A DNA stretch of 64,000 nucleotides from positions 110,376 through 174,375 of the forward strand of contig NZ_JARRSA010000007.1 in the NCBI RefSeq assembly GCF_029624655.1. Direction: 5' to 3'. The stretch comes from Roseicyclus salinarum. Lineage in GTDB: Bacteria; Pseudomonadota; Alphaproteobacteria; Rhodobacterales; Rhodobacteraceae. Every line of letters begins with the position of its first letter. Within the stretch, counting starts at the first letter, position 1. The translations under genes were made by a program, and so were the position numbers. Below the pieces are notes generated by a model. It was not told where the DNA came from. It was given only the letters and a program-made list of their open reading frames with translations, and made no database searches. This document shows, one piece after another, positions 1 through 8,105 of this stretch.

Positions 1-852
1 TATCCCGGCGGATCGGTCTTCAACACGGCGGTGGCGCTTGCGCGGCTCGAGGCGCCTGTGGCGCTGTTCACGGGCCTGTCCGACGACCTGTTCGGCGAAA
101 GGCTGTCGCGCGTGCTGACGGTCAACGGCGTGAACCATGCGCTCGCGGCGCGATCCTCGCGGCCGACGACACTGGCCTTCGTGTCGCTGACCGGCGGACA
201 GGCCGCCTATACCTTCTACGACGAGAATACGGCCGGTCGGATGCTGTCGCCGGCCGACCTGCCCGAGATCCCGCAGGACTGCGCGGCGGGCTTCTTCGGG
301 GGCATCTCGCTGGCGGTGGAACCCTGCGCCGAGGCCTATGTCGCGCTGGCCGAGGCGATGTCGGCCTCGGGGCGGCTCGTGATGCTGGACCCCAACATCC
401 GCGCGGGCTTCATCGCCGACGAGGCGCGCTACCGCGCCCGGATGGAGCGGCTTCTGTCCATCGCGGACGTCGTGAAGGCCTCCGACGAGGATCTCGCGTG
501 GCTCATGGGCGACGGCGATCTGGGCGCGCTGGCCGAGGCGGTGCGGTCGCGCGGGCCCGCGCTGGTGCTCGTGACCCGCGGGGCGGAGGGCGTCACGGCC
601 TATTTCGGCAACGAGCCCGTCCAGGTGGCCGCGCCCCGCGTCGAGGTGGTCGACACGGTCGGCGCGGGCGACACGTTCAACGCGGGCTTCCTGGCCGGCC
701 TCCACGATGGCGGGCGCCTGTCAGCCGACGCCGTGCGGGACGGCCTGTCCGAGGACGCGCTGCGCGCCGCGCTGGAGCTTGGCGTGCGCGCGGCGGCCGT
801 CACGGTGTCGCGCGCAGGCGCGAACCCTCCGAAGCGCGCGGACCTGCCGTGA
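1..852 (+). CDS. PfkB-family sugar kinase (5' end outside window)
   Basis: The reading frame is open from the first base, so the true start lies upstream. The fragment has 283 codons before the TGA. The PfkB signature [12 protein letters not shown] lies near nt 652-687; its GAGD holds the catalytic Asp and the anion hole. An earlier LDPNIR segment (about nt 388) is also typical of ribokinase-fold kinases. The family phosphorylates sugars such as fructose or 2-keto-3-deoxygluconate with ATP. The fragment does not fix the substrate. Its stop overlaps the GTG start of dtd, so the two genes are translationally coupled. Confidence 0.9.
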   Translation, partial: YPGGSVFNTAVALARLEAPVALFTGLSDDLFGERLSRVLTVNGVNHALAARSSRPTTLAFVSLTGGQAAYTFYDENTAGRMLSPADLPEIPQDCAAGFFGGISLAVEPCAEAYVALAEAMSASGRLVMLDPNIRAGFIADEARYRARMERLLSIADVVKASDEDLAWLMGDGDLGALAEAVRSRGPALVLVTRGAEGVTAYFGNEPVQVAAPRVEVVDTVGAGDTFNAGFLAGLHDGGRLSADAVRDGLSEDALRAALELGVRAAAVTVSRAGANPPKRADLP

Positions 853-1286
853 GGGCGCTGGTCCAGCGGGTCACGCAGGCGCGCGTGGAGGTCGGCGGCG
901 AGGTGATCGGGCGCAGCGGACCGGGGCTGATGATCCTGGTCTGCGCGATGCAGGGCGACACCGAGGGCGCGGCCGACAGGCTGGCCGCCCGGATCGCGAA
1001 GCTGCGCATCTTCGAAGACGAGGCGGGCAAGATGAACCGCTCGCTGCTCGATACCGGGGGCGGCGCGCTGGTGGTCAGCCAGTTCACGCTGGCCGCCGAC
1101 ACCAGCCGCGGCAATCGTCCGGGCTTTTCCGCCGCCGCGCCGCCGGAGGAGGGCGAACGTCTCTACCGGCATTTCGCCGAGGCCCTCGCCGCGCTCGGGC
1201 CGCACGTCGAGACCGGGCGCTTCGGCGCGGACATGGCCGTCAGCCTGACCAATGACGGGCCGGTGACGATCTGGATCGAAGCCTGA
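849..1286 (+). CDS. dtd: D-aminoacyl-tRNA deacylase
   Basis: A 145-aa protein of normal DTD length. It hydrolyses D-aminoacyl-tRNAs, recycling tRNA and enforcing homochirality. It begins [13 protein letters not shown] and carries both active-site signatures: SQFTLAAD near residue 77 and [11 protein letters not shown] at the C-terminus (the cross-subunit Gly-cisPro motif region). The GTG start is chosen because it overlaps the stop of the sugar kinase (GTGA) and gives the canonical N-terminus. The longer in-frame extension is antisense-like, arginine-rich sequence inside the kinase gene and is not real. Confidence 0.95.
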   Translation: MRALVQRVTQARVEVGGEVIGRSGPGLMILVCAMQGDTEGAADRLAARIAKLRIFEDEAGKMNRSLLDTGGGALVVSQFTLAADTSRGNRPGFSAAAPPEEGERLYRHFAEALAALGPHVETGRFGADMAVSLTNDGPVTIWIEA

Positions 1287-1437
1287 GCCCCGCCCCAGCC
1301 GGGTCGTCGGGTGCATAAAAATGGGGCAAATCCGCCCAAAAATGTGTCAGCACCGCCCGCAAACCCCTGATTTTCAGGCACCTGCATATCGTGCTTTTCC
1401 TCAGCCGCCGCTCTGTTACGGTTTGCTCGGAGGCAGG

Positions 1438-2865
1438 ATGAGCGACACGTCACGATATTTCGACGAGATGCTGGGGCCGGACGGGACACCGCGCTCGCCC
1501 TATGGATCCTATCACGGATGGTTCTCGGGCGAGGACATGCGGGATCTGCGGAAGAAGTCGGTCGAGGCCGAGACGTTCTTCCGGCGCACCGGCATCACCT
1601 TCAACGTCTACGGCGCGGCCGAGGCCGACGAGCGGCTGATCCCGTTCGACATCGTGCCCCGGATCATCTCGGCCCGCGAATGGGCGCGGCTGACGCGCGG
1701 CATCGAGCAGCGCGTGCGCGCCATCAACGCCTTCCTTCACGACATCTATCATCGCCAGGAGATCTTGCGCGCGGGCCGCATTCCCGTGGATCTGATCGCG
1801 CGCAACGACGCGTTCCTGCCGCAGATGATCGGCGTCGCGCCGCCCGGCAACGTCTACACCCACATCGTCGGCGTCGATCTCGTGCGCACCGGCGAGGACG
1901 AGTTCTTCGTCCTCGAGGACAACGCCCGCACCCCCTCGGGCGTCTCCTACATGCTCGAGAACCGCGAGACGATGCTGCAGATGTTCCCCGAGCTGTTCAG
2001 CCGCATCAAGGTCCAGCCGGTGCAGGACTATCCGCTGAACCTGCGCCGGTCGCTGGCGGCCTGCGCTCCCGTGAACTGCACGAACGAGCGCACCGTCGCG
2101 GTGCTGACGCCCGGCATCCACAACTCGGCCTATTTCGAGCACGCCTTCCTGGCCGACCAGATGGGCGTGGAGCTGATCGAGGGCCACGACCTGAGGATCA
2201 TCGACGGCAAGGTGGCGATGCGCACGACGCAGGGCTACAAGCCCATCGACGTGATCTACCGCCGCGTCGACGACGACTTCCTCGATCCGATGAACTTCAA
2301 CCCGGACTCGATGCTGGGCGTGCCGGGCATCATGGACGTCTACCGCGCGGGCGGCGTCACGATCGCCAATGCCCCCGGCACGGGCATCGCCGACGACAAG
2401 GCGATCTACAGCTACATGCCGGAGATCGTGGAATTCTACACCGGCGAGAAGGCGATCTTGCAGAACGTGCCGACGTGGCGCTGCTCGGAGGCCGACGCGC
2501 TGGCCTACGTCCTCGACAACCTCGAGGAGCTGGTGGTCAAGGAGGTGCACGGCTCGGGCGGCTACGGGATGCTCGTCGGCCCCGCCGCCTCGAAGAAGGA
2601 GATCGCGGCCTTCCGCAGGAAGCTCAAGGCGCGTCCCGGCAACTACATCGCGCAGCCGACGCTGGCGCTCTCCACGGTGCCGATCCTGACGAAGGCGGGC
2701 CTCGCGCCGCGCCACGTGGACCTGCGCCCCTTCGTGCAGGTCCGCCCCGACGGCTGCACGATCACGCCCGGCGGGCTGACGCGCGTGGCCCTCAAGAAGG
2801 GATCGCTGGTCGTGAACTCGAGCCAGGGCGGCGGCACCAAGGACACCTGGGTGCTGGAGGAATAG
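1438..2865 (+). CDS. circularly permuted type 2 ATP-grasp protein (Anbu cassette)
   Basis: A 475-aa member of the COG2308 / CP_ATPgrasp_2 family. ATP-grasp enzymes ligate carboxylates to amines through an acyl-phosphate. The permuted type 2 family travels with alpha-E and transglutaminase-like proteins and is suspected to make a peptide-like product that has not been established. Visible features are the conserved SPYGSYHGWF N-terminal block, VLEDNARTPSGVSYMLENRE, and a Gly-rich nucleotide loop HGSGGYGMLVGP near residues 372-383. The ATG at 1438 is preferred over upstream codons because GGAGG lies just before it and MSDTSRYFDEM is a plausible N-terminus. First gene of the cassette that runs to 6059. 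Confidence 0.9.
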   Translation: MSDTSRYFDEMLGPDGTPRSPYGSYHGWFSGEDMRDLRKKSVEAETFFRRTGITFNVYGAAEADERLIPFDIVPRIISAREWARLTRGIEQRVRAINAFLHDIYHRQEILRAGRIPVDLIARNDAFLPQMIGVAPPGNVYTHIVGVDLVRTGEDEFFVLEDNARTPSGVSYMLENRETMLQMFPELFSRIKVQPVQDYPLNLRRSLAACAPVNCTNERTVAVLTPGIHNSAYFEHAFLADQMGVELIEGHDLRIIDGKVAMRTTQGYKPIDVIYRRVDDDFLDPMNFNPDSMLGVPGIMDVYRAGGVTIANAPGTGIADDKAIYSYMPEIVEFYTGEKAILQNVPTWRCSEADALAYVLDNLEELVVKEVHGSGGYGMLVGPAASKKEIAAFRRKLKARPGNYIAQPTLALSTVPILTKAGLAPRHVDLRPFVQVRPDGCTITPGGLTRVALKKGSLVVNSSQGGGTKDTWVLEE

Positions 2866-2868
2866 CGC

Positions 2869-3537
2869 GTGCCGTGGATGTTCGTCAGAATGCCGGGGAT
2901 GAAGGGGCAGGTCTTCGCGGAAGACCCCGATTACGATGCCCGTGTTCCGATCGACACGAGAATTGCGCTGGGCACCACGTCCGCGCCCTTCAGGCCGGTG
3001 CATGAATTCGAGATCGATCCCGACTGCGTGCCCCGCGAGGTCCTCCTGGACCGGCCGTTGAAATCCTTCATGGACTTCTTCTTCATCAACAACGGGATCA
3101 ACGTGGTCAGCACCCGGTTGCGGGAGATCCTCGAACGGCTCGATCCCGGTCTTCACCAGTTCTGGCCGATGAATTTCCGGACGAAGCGCGGCATCCGCAC
3201 CGACGGGCAGTTCCACGGCATGGTCGTCATGGGATTCGCCAACGCGCTCAGCGAGGAAGGCAGCGATCTTCTGGTGGTCGGCCCCTCGATGACGCCCCTT
3301 CCCGGCGGCAAGTCCGTCCCCAGCAAGAGAAAGGCCATCCTCCGCCACACGGGCAACGCGGCCGTCCGGACCGATAGTCTGCCGGCCTGTCATCTCTGGT
3401 GGGACCATGGCCTCTGGCCGCACTACCTGCTGTGTTCGGACGCGCTGCGGCAGGAGATCGTCGATGGCGGCCTGAACGTCTTCAAAATGAAGAAGCTGAG
3501 GGCAGCGGAGCGATCCATGGAGGACGTGCCATGCTAG
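2869..3537 (+). CDS. Imm11 (DUF1629)-like protein inserted in the Anbu cassette
   Basis: A 222-aa soluble protein with no signal peptide or membrane segment. DRPLKSFMDFFFINNGINVV, LDPGLHQFWP and the C-terminal CSDALRQEIVDGGLNVFKMK match my memory of the DUF1629/Imm11 family, whose members include predicted immunity proteins of polymorphic toxin systems. No toxin gene is next to it. The GTG at 2869 follows a GGAGG at about 2856-2860; ATG 2878 is an alternative. It starts 3 nt after the ATP-grasp stop and overlaps the next gene by 7 nt, so it is translated within the operon. It uses AGA and AAA codons more than its neighbours and looks less G+C-rich by eye, suggesting acquisition. Family call is by recognition, not search. 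Confidence 0.7.
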   Translation: MPWMFVRMPGMKGQVFAEDPDYDARVPIDTRIALGTTSAPFRPVHEFEIDPDCVPREVLLDRPLKSFMDFFFINNGINVVSTRLREILERLDPGLHQFWPMNFRTKRGIRTDGQFHGMVVMGFANALSEEGSDLLVVGPSMTPLPGGKSVPSKRKAILRHTGNAAVRTDSLPACHLWWDHGLWPHYLLCSDALRQEIVDGGLNVFKMKKLRAAERSMEDVPC

Positions 3538-4472
3538 GCAAGACCGCCGGCGGTCTCTTCTGGATGTTCCGCTATCTCGAACGATCGGAGAATACCGCCC
3601 GGCTCATCGAGGCGGGGTTCCGGATCGCGCTGACGCGCCCCGACGGGGCCGACGATGAATGGGCGAGCGTGCTGCAGACCGCGGCCGTCGCCGACGCCTA
3701 CCGCGCGCGGCACGGCGAGGTCGAGGGCGCGCGCGCCATCGACTTCCTGCTGCGCGACATGACGAACCCCTCCTCGGTGATGTCGGCCATCGCGGCCGCG
3801 CGGCAGAACGCGCGCCTCGTGCGCACCGCGCTGACCCGCGAGGTCTGGGAGGCGGTGAACGACGCCTACATGATCCTGAAGGACGAATTCGCCCGGCCCG
3901 TCGCCACACGGAACCTTCCCGAGGCGCTCGCCATGGTAAGGCAGCAATCCGCGCTGGTTCGCGGCGCGCTCCACGGGACGATGCTCAGGAACGACATCTT
4001 CGATTTCTGCCGCCTCGGCACGTTCCTGGAACGGGCAGACAACACCGCGCGCATCCTCGACGTCAAATACTACGTCCTGCTGCCCTCGATCAGCCAGATC
4101 GGCTCGAGCCTCGACAACGTCCAGTGGGAGACGATCCTGCGCTCGGTGGCAGGCCAGCGCGCCTATCGCTGGATCACGCAGGGCGAATCGAGCCCCATGG
4201 GAATCGCCGACTTCCTCATCTTCGACGGGCGGATGCCGCGCTCGCTGCGCTTCTCGGTGTCGAAGATCGCGACGAACCTCGCCTATCTCGAGGCGGGCTA
4301 CGGGCAGCGCCTGCCCAGCCGCGACCAGATCGACGTGCTGAACGCGCGCCTCGGCACGCTCAACATCGACCGCGTCTTCGAGGACGGATTGCACGAGTTC
4401 ATCACCGACTTCCTCAACGACATCGCCCGCCTCGGGCAGCAGATCGAAAAGGACTACCGTTTCTTCGGTTGA
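3531..4472 (+). CDS. alpha-E domain protein (Anbu cassette)
   Basis: A 313-aa protein of the alpha-E family (COG2307), an all-helical domain almost always encoded with the permuted ATP-grasp protein and a transglutaminase. The N-terminus MLGKTAGGLFWMFRYLERSENTARL is diagnostic, as is the later DFCRLGTFLERADNTARILD repeat of the same motif near residue 160. Its biochemical role is unknown; it is thought to be a partner or substrate-binding subunit of the ATP-grasp enzyme. The ATG at 3531 overlaps the end of the Imm11-like gene by 7 nt. Confidence 0.92.
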   Translation: MLGKTAGGLFWMFRYLERSENTARLIEAGFRIALTRPDGADDEWASVLQTAAVADAYRARHGEVEGARAIDFLLRDMTNPSSVMSAIAAARQNARLVRTALTREVWEAVNDAYMILKDEFARPVATRNLPEALAMVRQQSALVRGALHGTMLRNDIFDFCRLGTFLERADNTARILDVKYYVLLPSISQIGSSLDNVQWETILRSVAGQRAYRWITQGESSPMGIADFLIFDGRMPRSLRFSVSKIATNLAYLEAGYGQRLPSRDQIDVLNARLGTLNIDRVFEDGLHEFITDFLNDIARLGQQIEKDYRFFG

Positions 4473-4480
4473 CCCATCCC

Positions 4481-5284
4481 ATGCGCCTCAGGATCCTGCA
4501 CACGACCACCTATCACTTCGAGCAGCCCGTCAGCTACGGCCTGCAACAGCTGCGCCTGATCCCCAAGAGCCGCACGGGACAGGCCATCGTGCACTGGAAC
4601 ATGGAGATCGAGGGCGGCACGCGGCAGACCGAGTTCAACGACCATCACCAGAACCGCGTCACCCTGATCTCGTTCGACCCCTCGGCCACCTCCATCGTCG
4701 TGCATTGCGAGGGCGAGGTGGAGACGGCCGACCTGCACGGTGTCATCGGAAAGCACGCGGGCTTCGCGCCGCTGTGGTTCTTCCGCCGCTCGACCGAGCT
4801 GACGCGCGCGGGCCCCAACGTGCGCCGCCTCGCCAAGGGCCTGCGCGAGGAGAACGAGGACGACATCCCGCGCCTGCACGCGCTGTCGCACCGCATCCTC
4901 GAGGAGGTGCTCTGGGAGGTCGGCACGACCGAGGCCACGACCTCGGCCGAGGAAGCGATCGAGCATGGCCGCGGCGTCTGCCAGGATCACGCCCACATCT
5001 TCCTCGCCGCCGCGCGGTCCATGGGCTACCCGGCGCGCTACGTCTCGGGCTACCTGATGATGGACGACCGCGTGCACCAGGACGCCAGCCATGCCTGGGC
5101 CGAGGCCCATGTGGAGGGCGTCGGCTGGGTGGGGTTCGACGTCTCCAACCGCATCTCGCCCGACGCGCGCTACGTCCGGGTGGCGACGGGCCTCGACTAC
5201 CGCGAGGCCGCGCCGGTCTCGGGGCTGCGCTTCGGTCTGGGCGGCGAGGCTCTGTCCATCGACATCCAGGTGCAGCAGCAGTAA
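4481..5284 (+). CDS. transglutaminase-like cysteine peptidase (Anbu cassette)
   Basis: A 267-aa COG1305 protein with an N-terminal bacterial transglutaminase domain (MRLRILHTTTYHFEQPVSYG) and a transglutaminase/protease core. The catalytic triad is visible: Cys in GRGVCQDHAH (about residue 167), His in ASHAWAEAH (about 202) and Asp in GFDVSN (about 220). Such enzymes cut or form isopeptide bonds. It follows the alpha-E gene by 8 nt and precedes the Anbu gene. In this cassette it may process the peptide thought to be made by the ATP-grasp enzyme, which is inference. Confidence 0.92.
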   Translation: MRLRILHTTTYHFEQPVSYGLQQLRLIPKSRTGQAIVHWNMEIEGGTRQTEFNDHHQNRVTLISFDPSATSIVVHCEGEVETADLHGVIGKHAGFAPLWFFRRSTELTRAGPNVRRLAKGLREENEDDIPRLHALSHRILEEVLWEVGTTEATTSAEEAIEHGRGVCQDHAHIFLAAARSMGYPARYVSGYLMMDDRVHQDASHAWAEAHVEGVGWVGFDVSNRISPDARYVRVATGLDYREAAPVSGLRFGLGGEALSIDIQVQQQ

Positions 5285-5318
5285 GCCATCGGCGCGAGGA
5301 CAGGCGGGAAATCGGAAA

Positions 5319-6059
5319 ATGACCTATTGCGTGGGGCTGAAGCTCGACCGTGGGCTGGTGTTCATGTCGGACACGCGCACGAATGCCGGCGTCGACAACA
5401 TCTCGGTCTTCCGCAAAATGTTCCTGTGGGAGGCCGAGGGCGAGCGGTCGATCACGCTGATGACGGCCGGCAACCTTGCCACGACGCAGGCCGTGGTGAG
5501 CCTTCTGAACGAACGCGCCAAGCCGGCCGACGAACGCGGCGCGCCCTCGATCCTCGAGGCGCCGTCGATGTTCCAGGTGGCGAAGCTCGTGGGCGAGACG
5601 CTGCGCGAGGTGATCGCGCGGGAATCGGGCATGGACGGACCGCAGGCCGACAGCCCCTTCTCGGCGACGCTGATCCTGGGCGGCCAGGTGCGCGGCGGCG
5701 CGCCCCGTCTGTTCCTGATCTACCCCGAGGGCAATTTCGTCGAGGCCTCGGACGACACCCCGTTCTTCCAGATCGGCGAGACCAAGTACGGCAAGCCGAT
5801 CCTCGTGCGCGCCTACGACGCCGACATGGGGTTCGAGGAGGCGGTGAAGCTTCTGATGCTGAGCTTCGATTCGACACTGAAGGCCAACTTGTCAGTGGGC
5901 CTGCCGCTCGACCTGCACATCTACGAGGCGGACACGCTGCGCCACGGCCCGCTCAGACGGATCGAACGCGACGACGCCTATTTCGAGGCGATCTCGTCGG
6001 GCTGGGGCGAGGCGTTGCGCGAAGCCTTCCGCCGGATGCCGCCCTACTCGCTCGACTGA
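5319..6059 (+). CDS. anbu: Anbu-type proteasome-like protease
   Basis: A 246-aa Ntn-hydrolase of the Anbu (bacterial proteasome homologue) family. The N-terminus MTYCVGLKLDRGLVFMSDTR exposes a catalytic Thr2 after Met removal, and SDTRTNAGVDNISVF is the family signature. Anbu subunits assemble into helical or lock-washer oligomers rather than closed rings; the physiological substrate is unknown. It ends the cassette and is followed by a strong hairpin at 6103-6127. The start is fixed by the need for Thr at position 2. Confidence 0.93.
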   Translation: MTYCVGLKLDRGLVFMSDTRTNAGVDNISVFRKMFLWEAEGERSITLMTAGNLATTQAVVSLLNERAKPADERGAPSILEAPSMFQVAKLVGETLREVIARESGMDGPQADSPFSATLILGGQVRGGAPRLFLIYPEGNFVEASDDTPFFQIGETKYGKPILVRAYDADMGFEEAVKLLMLSFDSTLKANLSVGLPLDLHIYEADTLRHGPLRRIERDDAYFEAISSGWGEALREAFRRMPPYSLD

Positions 6060-6102
6060 GCGCCTTTGCGGCGTCGTGCCGCCCACGCGGCGGCCGGAGC
6101 AT

Positions 6103-6127
6103 CGGGAGGGGCTGTCTGCCCCTCCCG
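6103..6127. terminator. hairpin terminator between convergent genes
   Basis: CGGGAGGGGC and GCCCCTCCCG form a perfect 10-bp stem with a 5-nt loop, between the end of the Anbu gene and the end of the convergent monooxygenase gene. A T6 run follows about 20 nt later on the plus strand. This kind of G/C hairpin with a nearby T-rich stretch is common between genes in this family, so it probably serves both strands. Confidence 0.75.
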
Positions 6128-6161
6128 AACCCTCCCCGAGAGTTTTTTCAAGGATGAAGGC

Positions 6162-7328
6162 TCAGGTCCGCGTGACGTCGAAGCCGTGCAGCCAGTCGTA
6201 GCGCGCGGTGACGAGATGGGGCGCGGTGCGGGCGGCGAGGCGCAGGGCGCCGTGCGCCGCGAAGCGCAGCGGGCCCGGCCGCAGGTGGTAGGTCGTGGCG
6301 TTGTCCTGCGCGGCCTGCACGATCCGCGCGCAGCGGGGTCGGCGCGCGGCCTCGTAGGCCGCGAGCGCGTCCCCCGTCACGGGATCATCGGCCAGCCGCC
6401 GCACGAGGTCCCAGGCGTCCTCGAGCGCCATGTTGGCGCCTTGCGCGAGGAAGGGCAGCGTCGGGTGCGCGGCGTCGCCAAGAAGCGCAAGACGCCCCTC
6501 GGTCCAGACCTGCGCCACGGGGTGGCGGAAGAGGCCCCAGAGGTTGACGGTCTCGACCCGGTCGAGCAGCGCGCGCACCTCGGGGCAGAAATCCACGAAG
6601 GCGCGGCGCAGGGTCTCGGGCGCATCGGTGTGGTGCCAGCCCTCGGCTGCCCATTCGTCGCGCTCCTCGACGGCCACGACGTTCACGAGGCGTCCATGGC
6701 GCAGCGGGTAGCGCACGAGGTGGCGGCCGGGTCCCATGAAGACATGCGCCTCGGGCGGGAGGCTGCCGTCGTCGGGCACGGTGGCGCGCCAGGCCACCTG
6801 ACCGGTGAAGAAGGGCCGCGACCGGGGGTTGAGCGCGGCCCTCGCGGGCGAGGTGAGGCCGTCGGCCGCGAAGGTCAGCCCGTGACGCTCGGTCGTGCCG
6901 TTCTCGAGGGTCAGGAGCGTGTCGCCGCCTTCGGTCGCGACGGCGGTGACACGCGTGCCGAGGCGGACGTTCACCCCCGCCTCGCGCGCGGCCCCGGCGA
7001 GGATGTCGACGAGATCGGCGCGGTGCACGAAATGCCACGGCCGGTCGGCGCGGGCGAGCGGCATCGCGAAGACCTCCGCGCCCCGCCGGAAGTCGCGCAG
7101 CCGCACGGCGTGCGACCTTGACGACGCGGCCGCCACCGCCTCCGCGAGGCCGAGGGCCCTCAGGACCACCCAGCCGTTGGGACTGATCTGGATGCCGGCG
7201 CCGATCTCCGCGATCGCGGGGGAGCGTTCGAGGACCGTGACCGCCGCCCCGCGCCGTGCGGCGGCAAGCGCCGCGGCAAGGCCGCCGATCCCGCCGCCGA
7301 TCACCGTCACGCTTTCGCCCAGAAGCAT
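6162..7328 (-). CDS. FAD-dependent aromatic-ring monooxygenase
   Basis: A 388-aa class A flavoprotein monooxygenase. The Rossmann motif VIGGGIGGLAAALAAARRG lies at residues 9-27. The second FAD motif, LLGDAAHPTLPFLAQGANMA, is present near residue 280, and NLWGLFRHP is in the middle. It resembles salicylate or 3-hydroxybenzoate hydroxylases, which use NAD(P)H and O2 to hydroxylate phenolic acids. The substrate cannot be read from sequence. No ring-cleavage genes adjoin it, so it may be an isolated or housekeeping oxygenase. It ends convergent with the Anbu gene. Confidence 0.88.
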   Translation of the reverse strand: MLLGESVTVIGGGIGGLAAALAAARRGAAVTVLERSPAIAEIGAGIQISPNGWVVLRALGLAEAVAAASSRSHAVRLRDFRRGAEVFAMPLARADRPWHFVHRADLVDILAGAAREAGVNVRLGTRVTAVATEGGDTLLTLENGTTERHGLTFAADGLTSPARAALNPRSRPFFTGQVAWRATVPDDGSLPPEAHVFMGPGRHLVRYPLRHGRLVNVVAVEERDEWAAEGWHHTDAPETLRRAFVDFCPEVRALLDRVETVNLWGLFRHPVAQVWTEGRLALLGDAAHPTLPFLAQGANMALEDAWDLVRRLADDPVTGDALAAYEAARRPRCARIVQAAQDNATTYHLRPGPLRFAAHGALRLAARTAPHLVTARYDWLHGFDVTRT

Positions 7329-7353
7329 CGTGCCCCCGTCGGTTGGAATGAAG

Positions 7354-7378
7354 AGGGGCGCCCCGGAGGGACGCCCCT
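7354..7378 (-). terminator. terminator downstream of dksA
   Basis: AGGGGCG and CGCCCCT form a 7-bp stem that can extend through the inner CCCC/GGGG pairs. On the minus strand it lies 39 nt after the dksA stop and is followed by a short pyrimidine-rich stretch. Confidence 0.5.
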
Positions 7379-7416
7379 GGCAATCGTCGTGCGCCGGGCG
7401 TAGCCGCCCGCCGCGA

Positions 7417-7839
7417 TCAGTCGTCGCGATGGACCTTTTCGCGCCGTTCGTGCCGTTCCTGCGCCTCGAGGCTCATCGTGGCGATGGGTCGCGCGTCGAG
7501 CCGCTTGAGCGAGATGGGCTCGCCCGTCACCTCGCAGTAGCCGTATTCGCCCTCGTCGATGCGCCGCAGGGCGCTGTCGATCTTGGCGATGAGCTTGCGC
7601 TGGCGGTCGCGGGTCCTGAGTTCCAGCGCGCGGTCGGTCTCCTCGCTGGCGCGGTCGGCGACGTCGGGTATGTTGCGCGTCCCGTCCTGGAGGGTCTCGA
7701 CCGTCGAGCGGCTTTCCTCGACGAGATCGTTCTTCCAGGTCAAGAGCTTGCGGCGGAAGTATTCGAGCTGCCGTTCGTTCATGAACGGCTCGTCCTCGGC
7801 GGGACTGTAGTCGTCTGGCAGAAAGACTTCGGCTTTCAT
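7417..7839 (-). CDS. dksA: RNA polymerase-binding transcription factor DksA (single-cysteine type)
   Basis: A 140-aa DksA. It binds the RNA polymerase secondary channel and works with ppGpp to tune rRNA and amino-acid promoters. The coiled-coil tip IPDVADRASEETDRALELR retains the acidic DxxDRA tip. The C-terminal finger reads YGYCEVTGEPISLKRLDARP, so only one of the four zinc cysteines of the E. coli protein remains, as recalled for Rhodobacter sphaeroides DksA. I start at MKAEVFLP, which fits the family and has GAGGGGAG upstream. An in-frame ATG at 7884, 45 nt upstream, has an even stronger Shine-Dalgarno (GGAGGTGAT), so a 155-aa form is possible. Confidence 0.93.
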   Translation of the reverse strand: MKAEVFLPDDYSPAEDEPFMNERQLEYFRRKLLTWKNDLVEESRSTVETLQDGTRNIPDVADRASEETDRALELRTRDRQRKLIAKIDSALRRIDEGEYGYCEVTGEPISLKRLDARPIATMSLEAQERHERREKVHRDD

Positions 7840-8021
7840 TTTGCTCCCCTCACCGGAGCCAGTTTCGATCATCTGGTCTGGCATGAAAATCACCTCCGGT
7901 CTCCGCGGCCCGATTACAAGACCGGACCCGGCTTGTCACCTCTCTTGTGCGCCTGCCGCATGGAATCTGACCTGTGGAAAAGACAATTTGCGGAAAATGC
8001 AGCAGTTGCGGCATGGTTCGT

Positions 8022-8044
8022 GCGGCGCGGCGGGCGCGCGCCGC
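8022..8044. other. G+C-rich hairpin between dksA and the AAA+ gene
   Basis: GCGGCGCG and CGCGCCGC form a perfect 8-bp stem with a 7-nt loop in the 266-nt gap between the divergent dksA and MoxR-type genes. It lies about 60 nt before the AAA+ start. Function unknown; it could insulate the two promoters or be chance in G+C-rich sequence. Confidence 0.35.
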
Positions 8045-8105
8045 TGGACACGGCCCCGCGCTGCGCCTAGGTCGGGCTGTCACGAGGTTCGAGAAGGGGT
8101 AGCCC

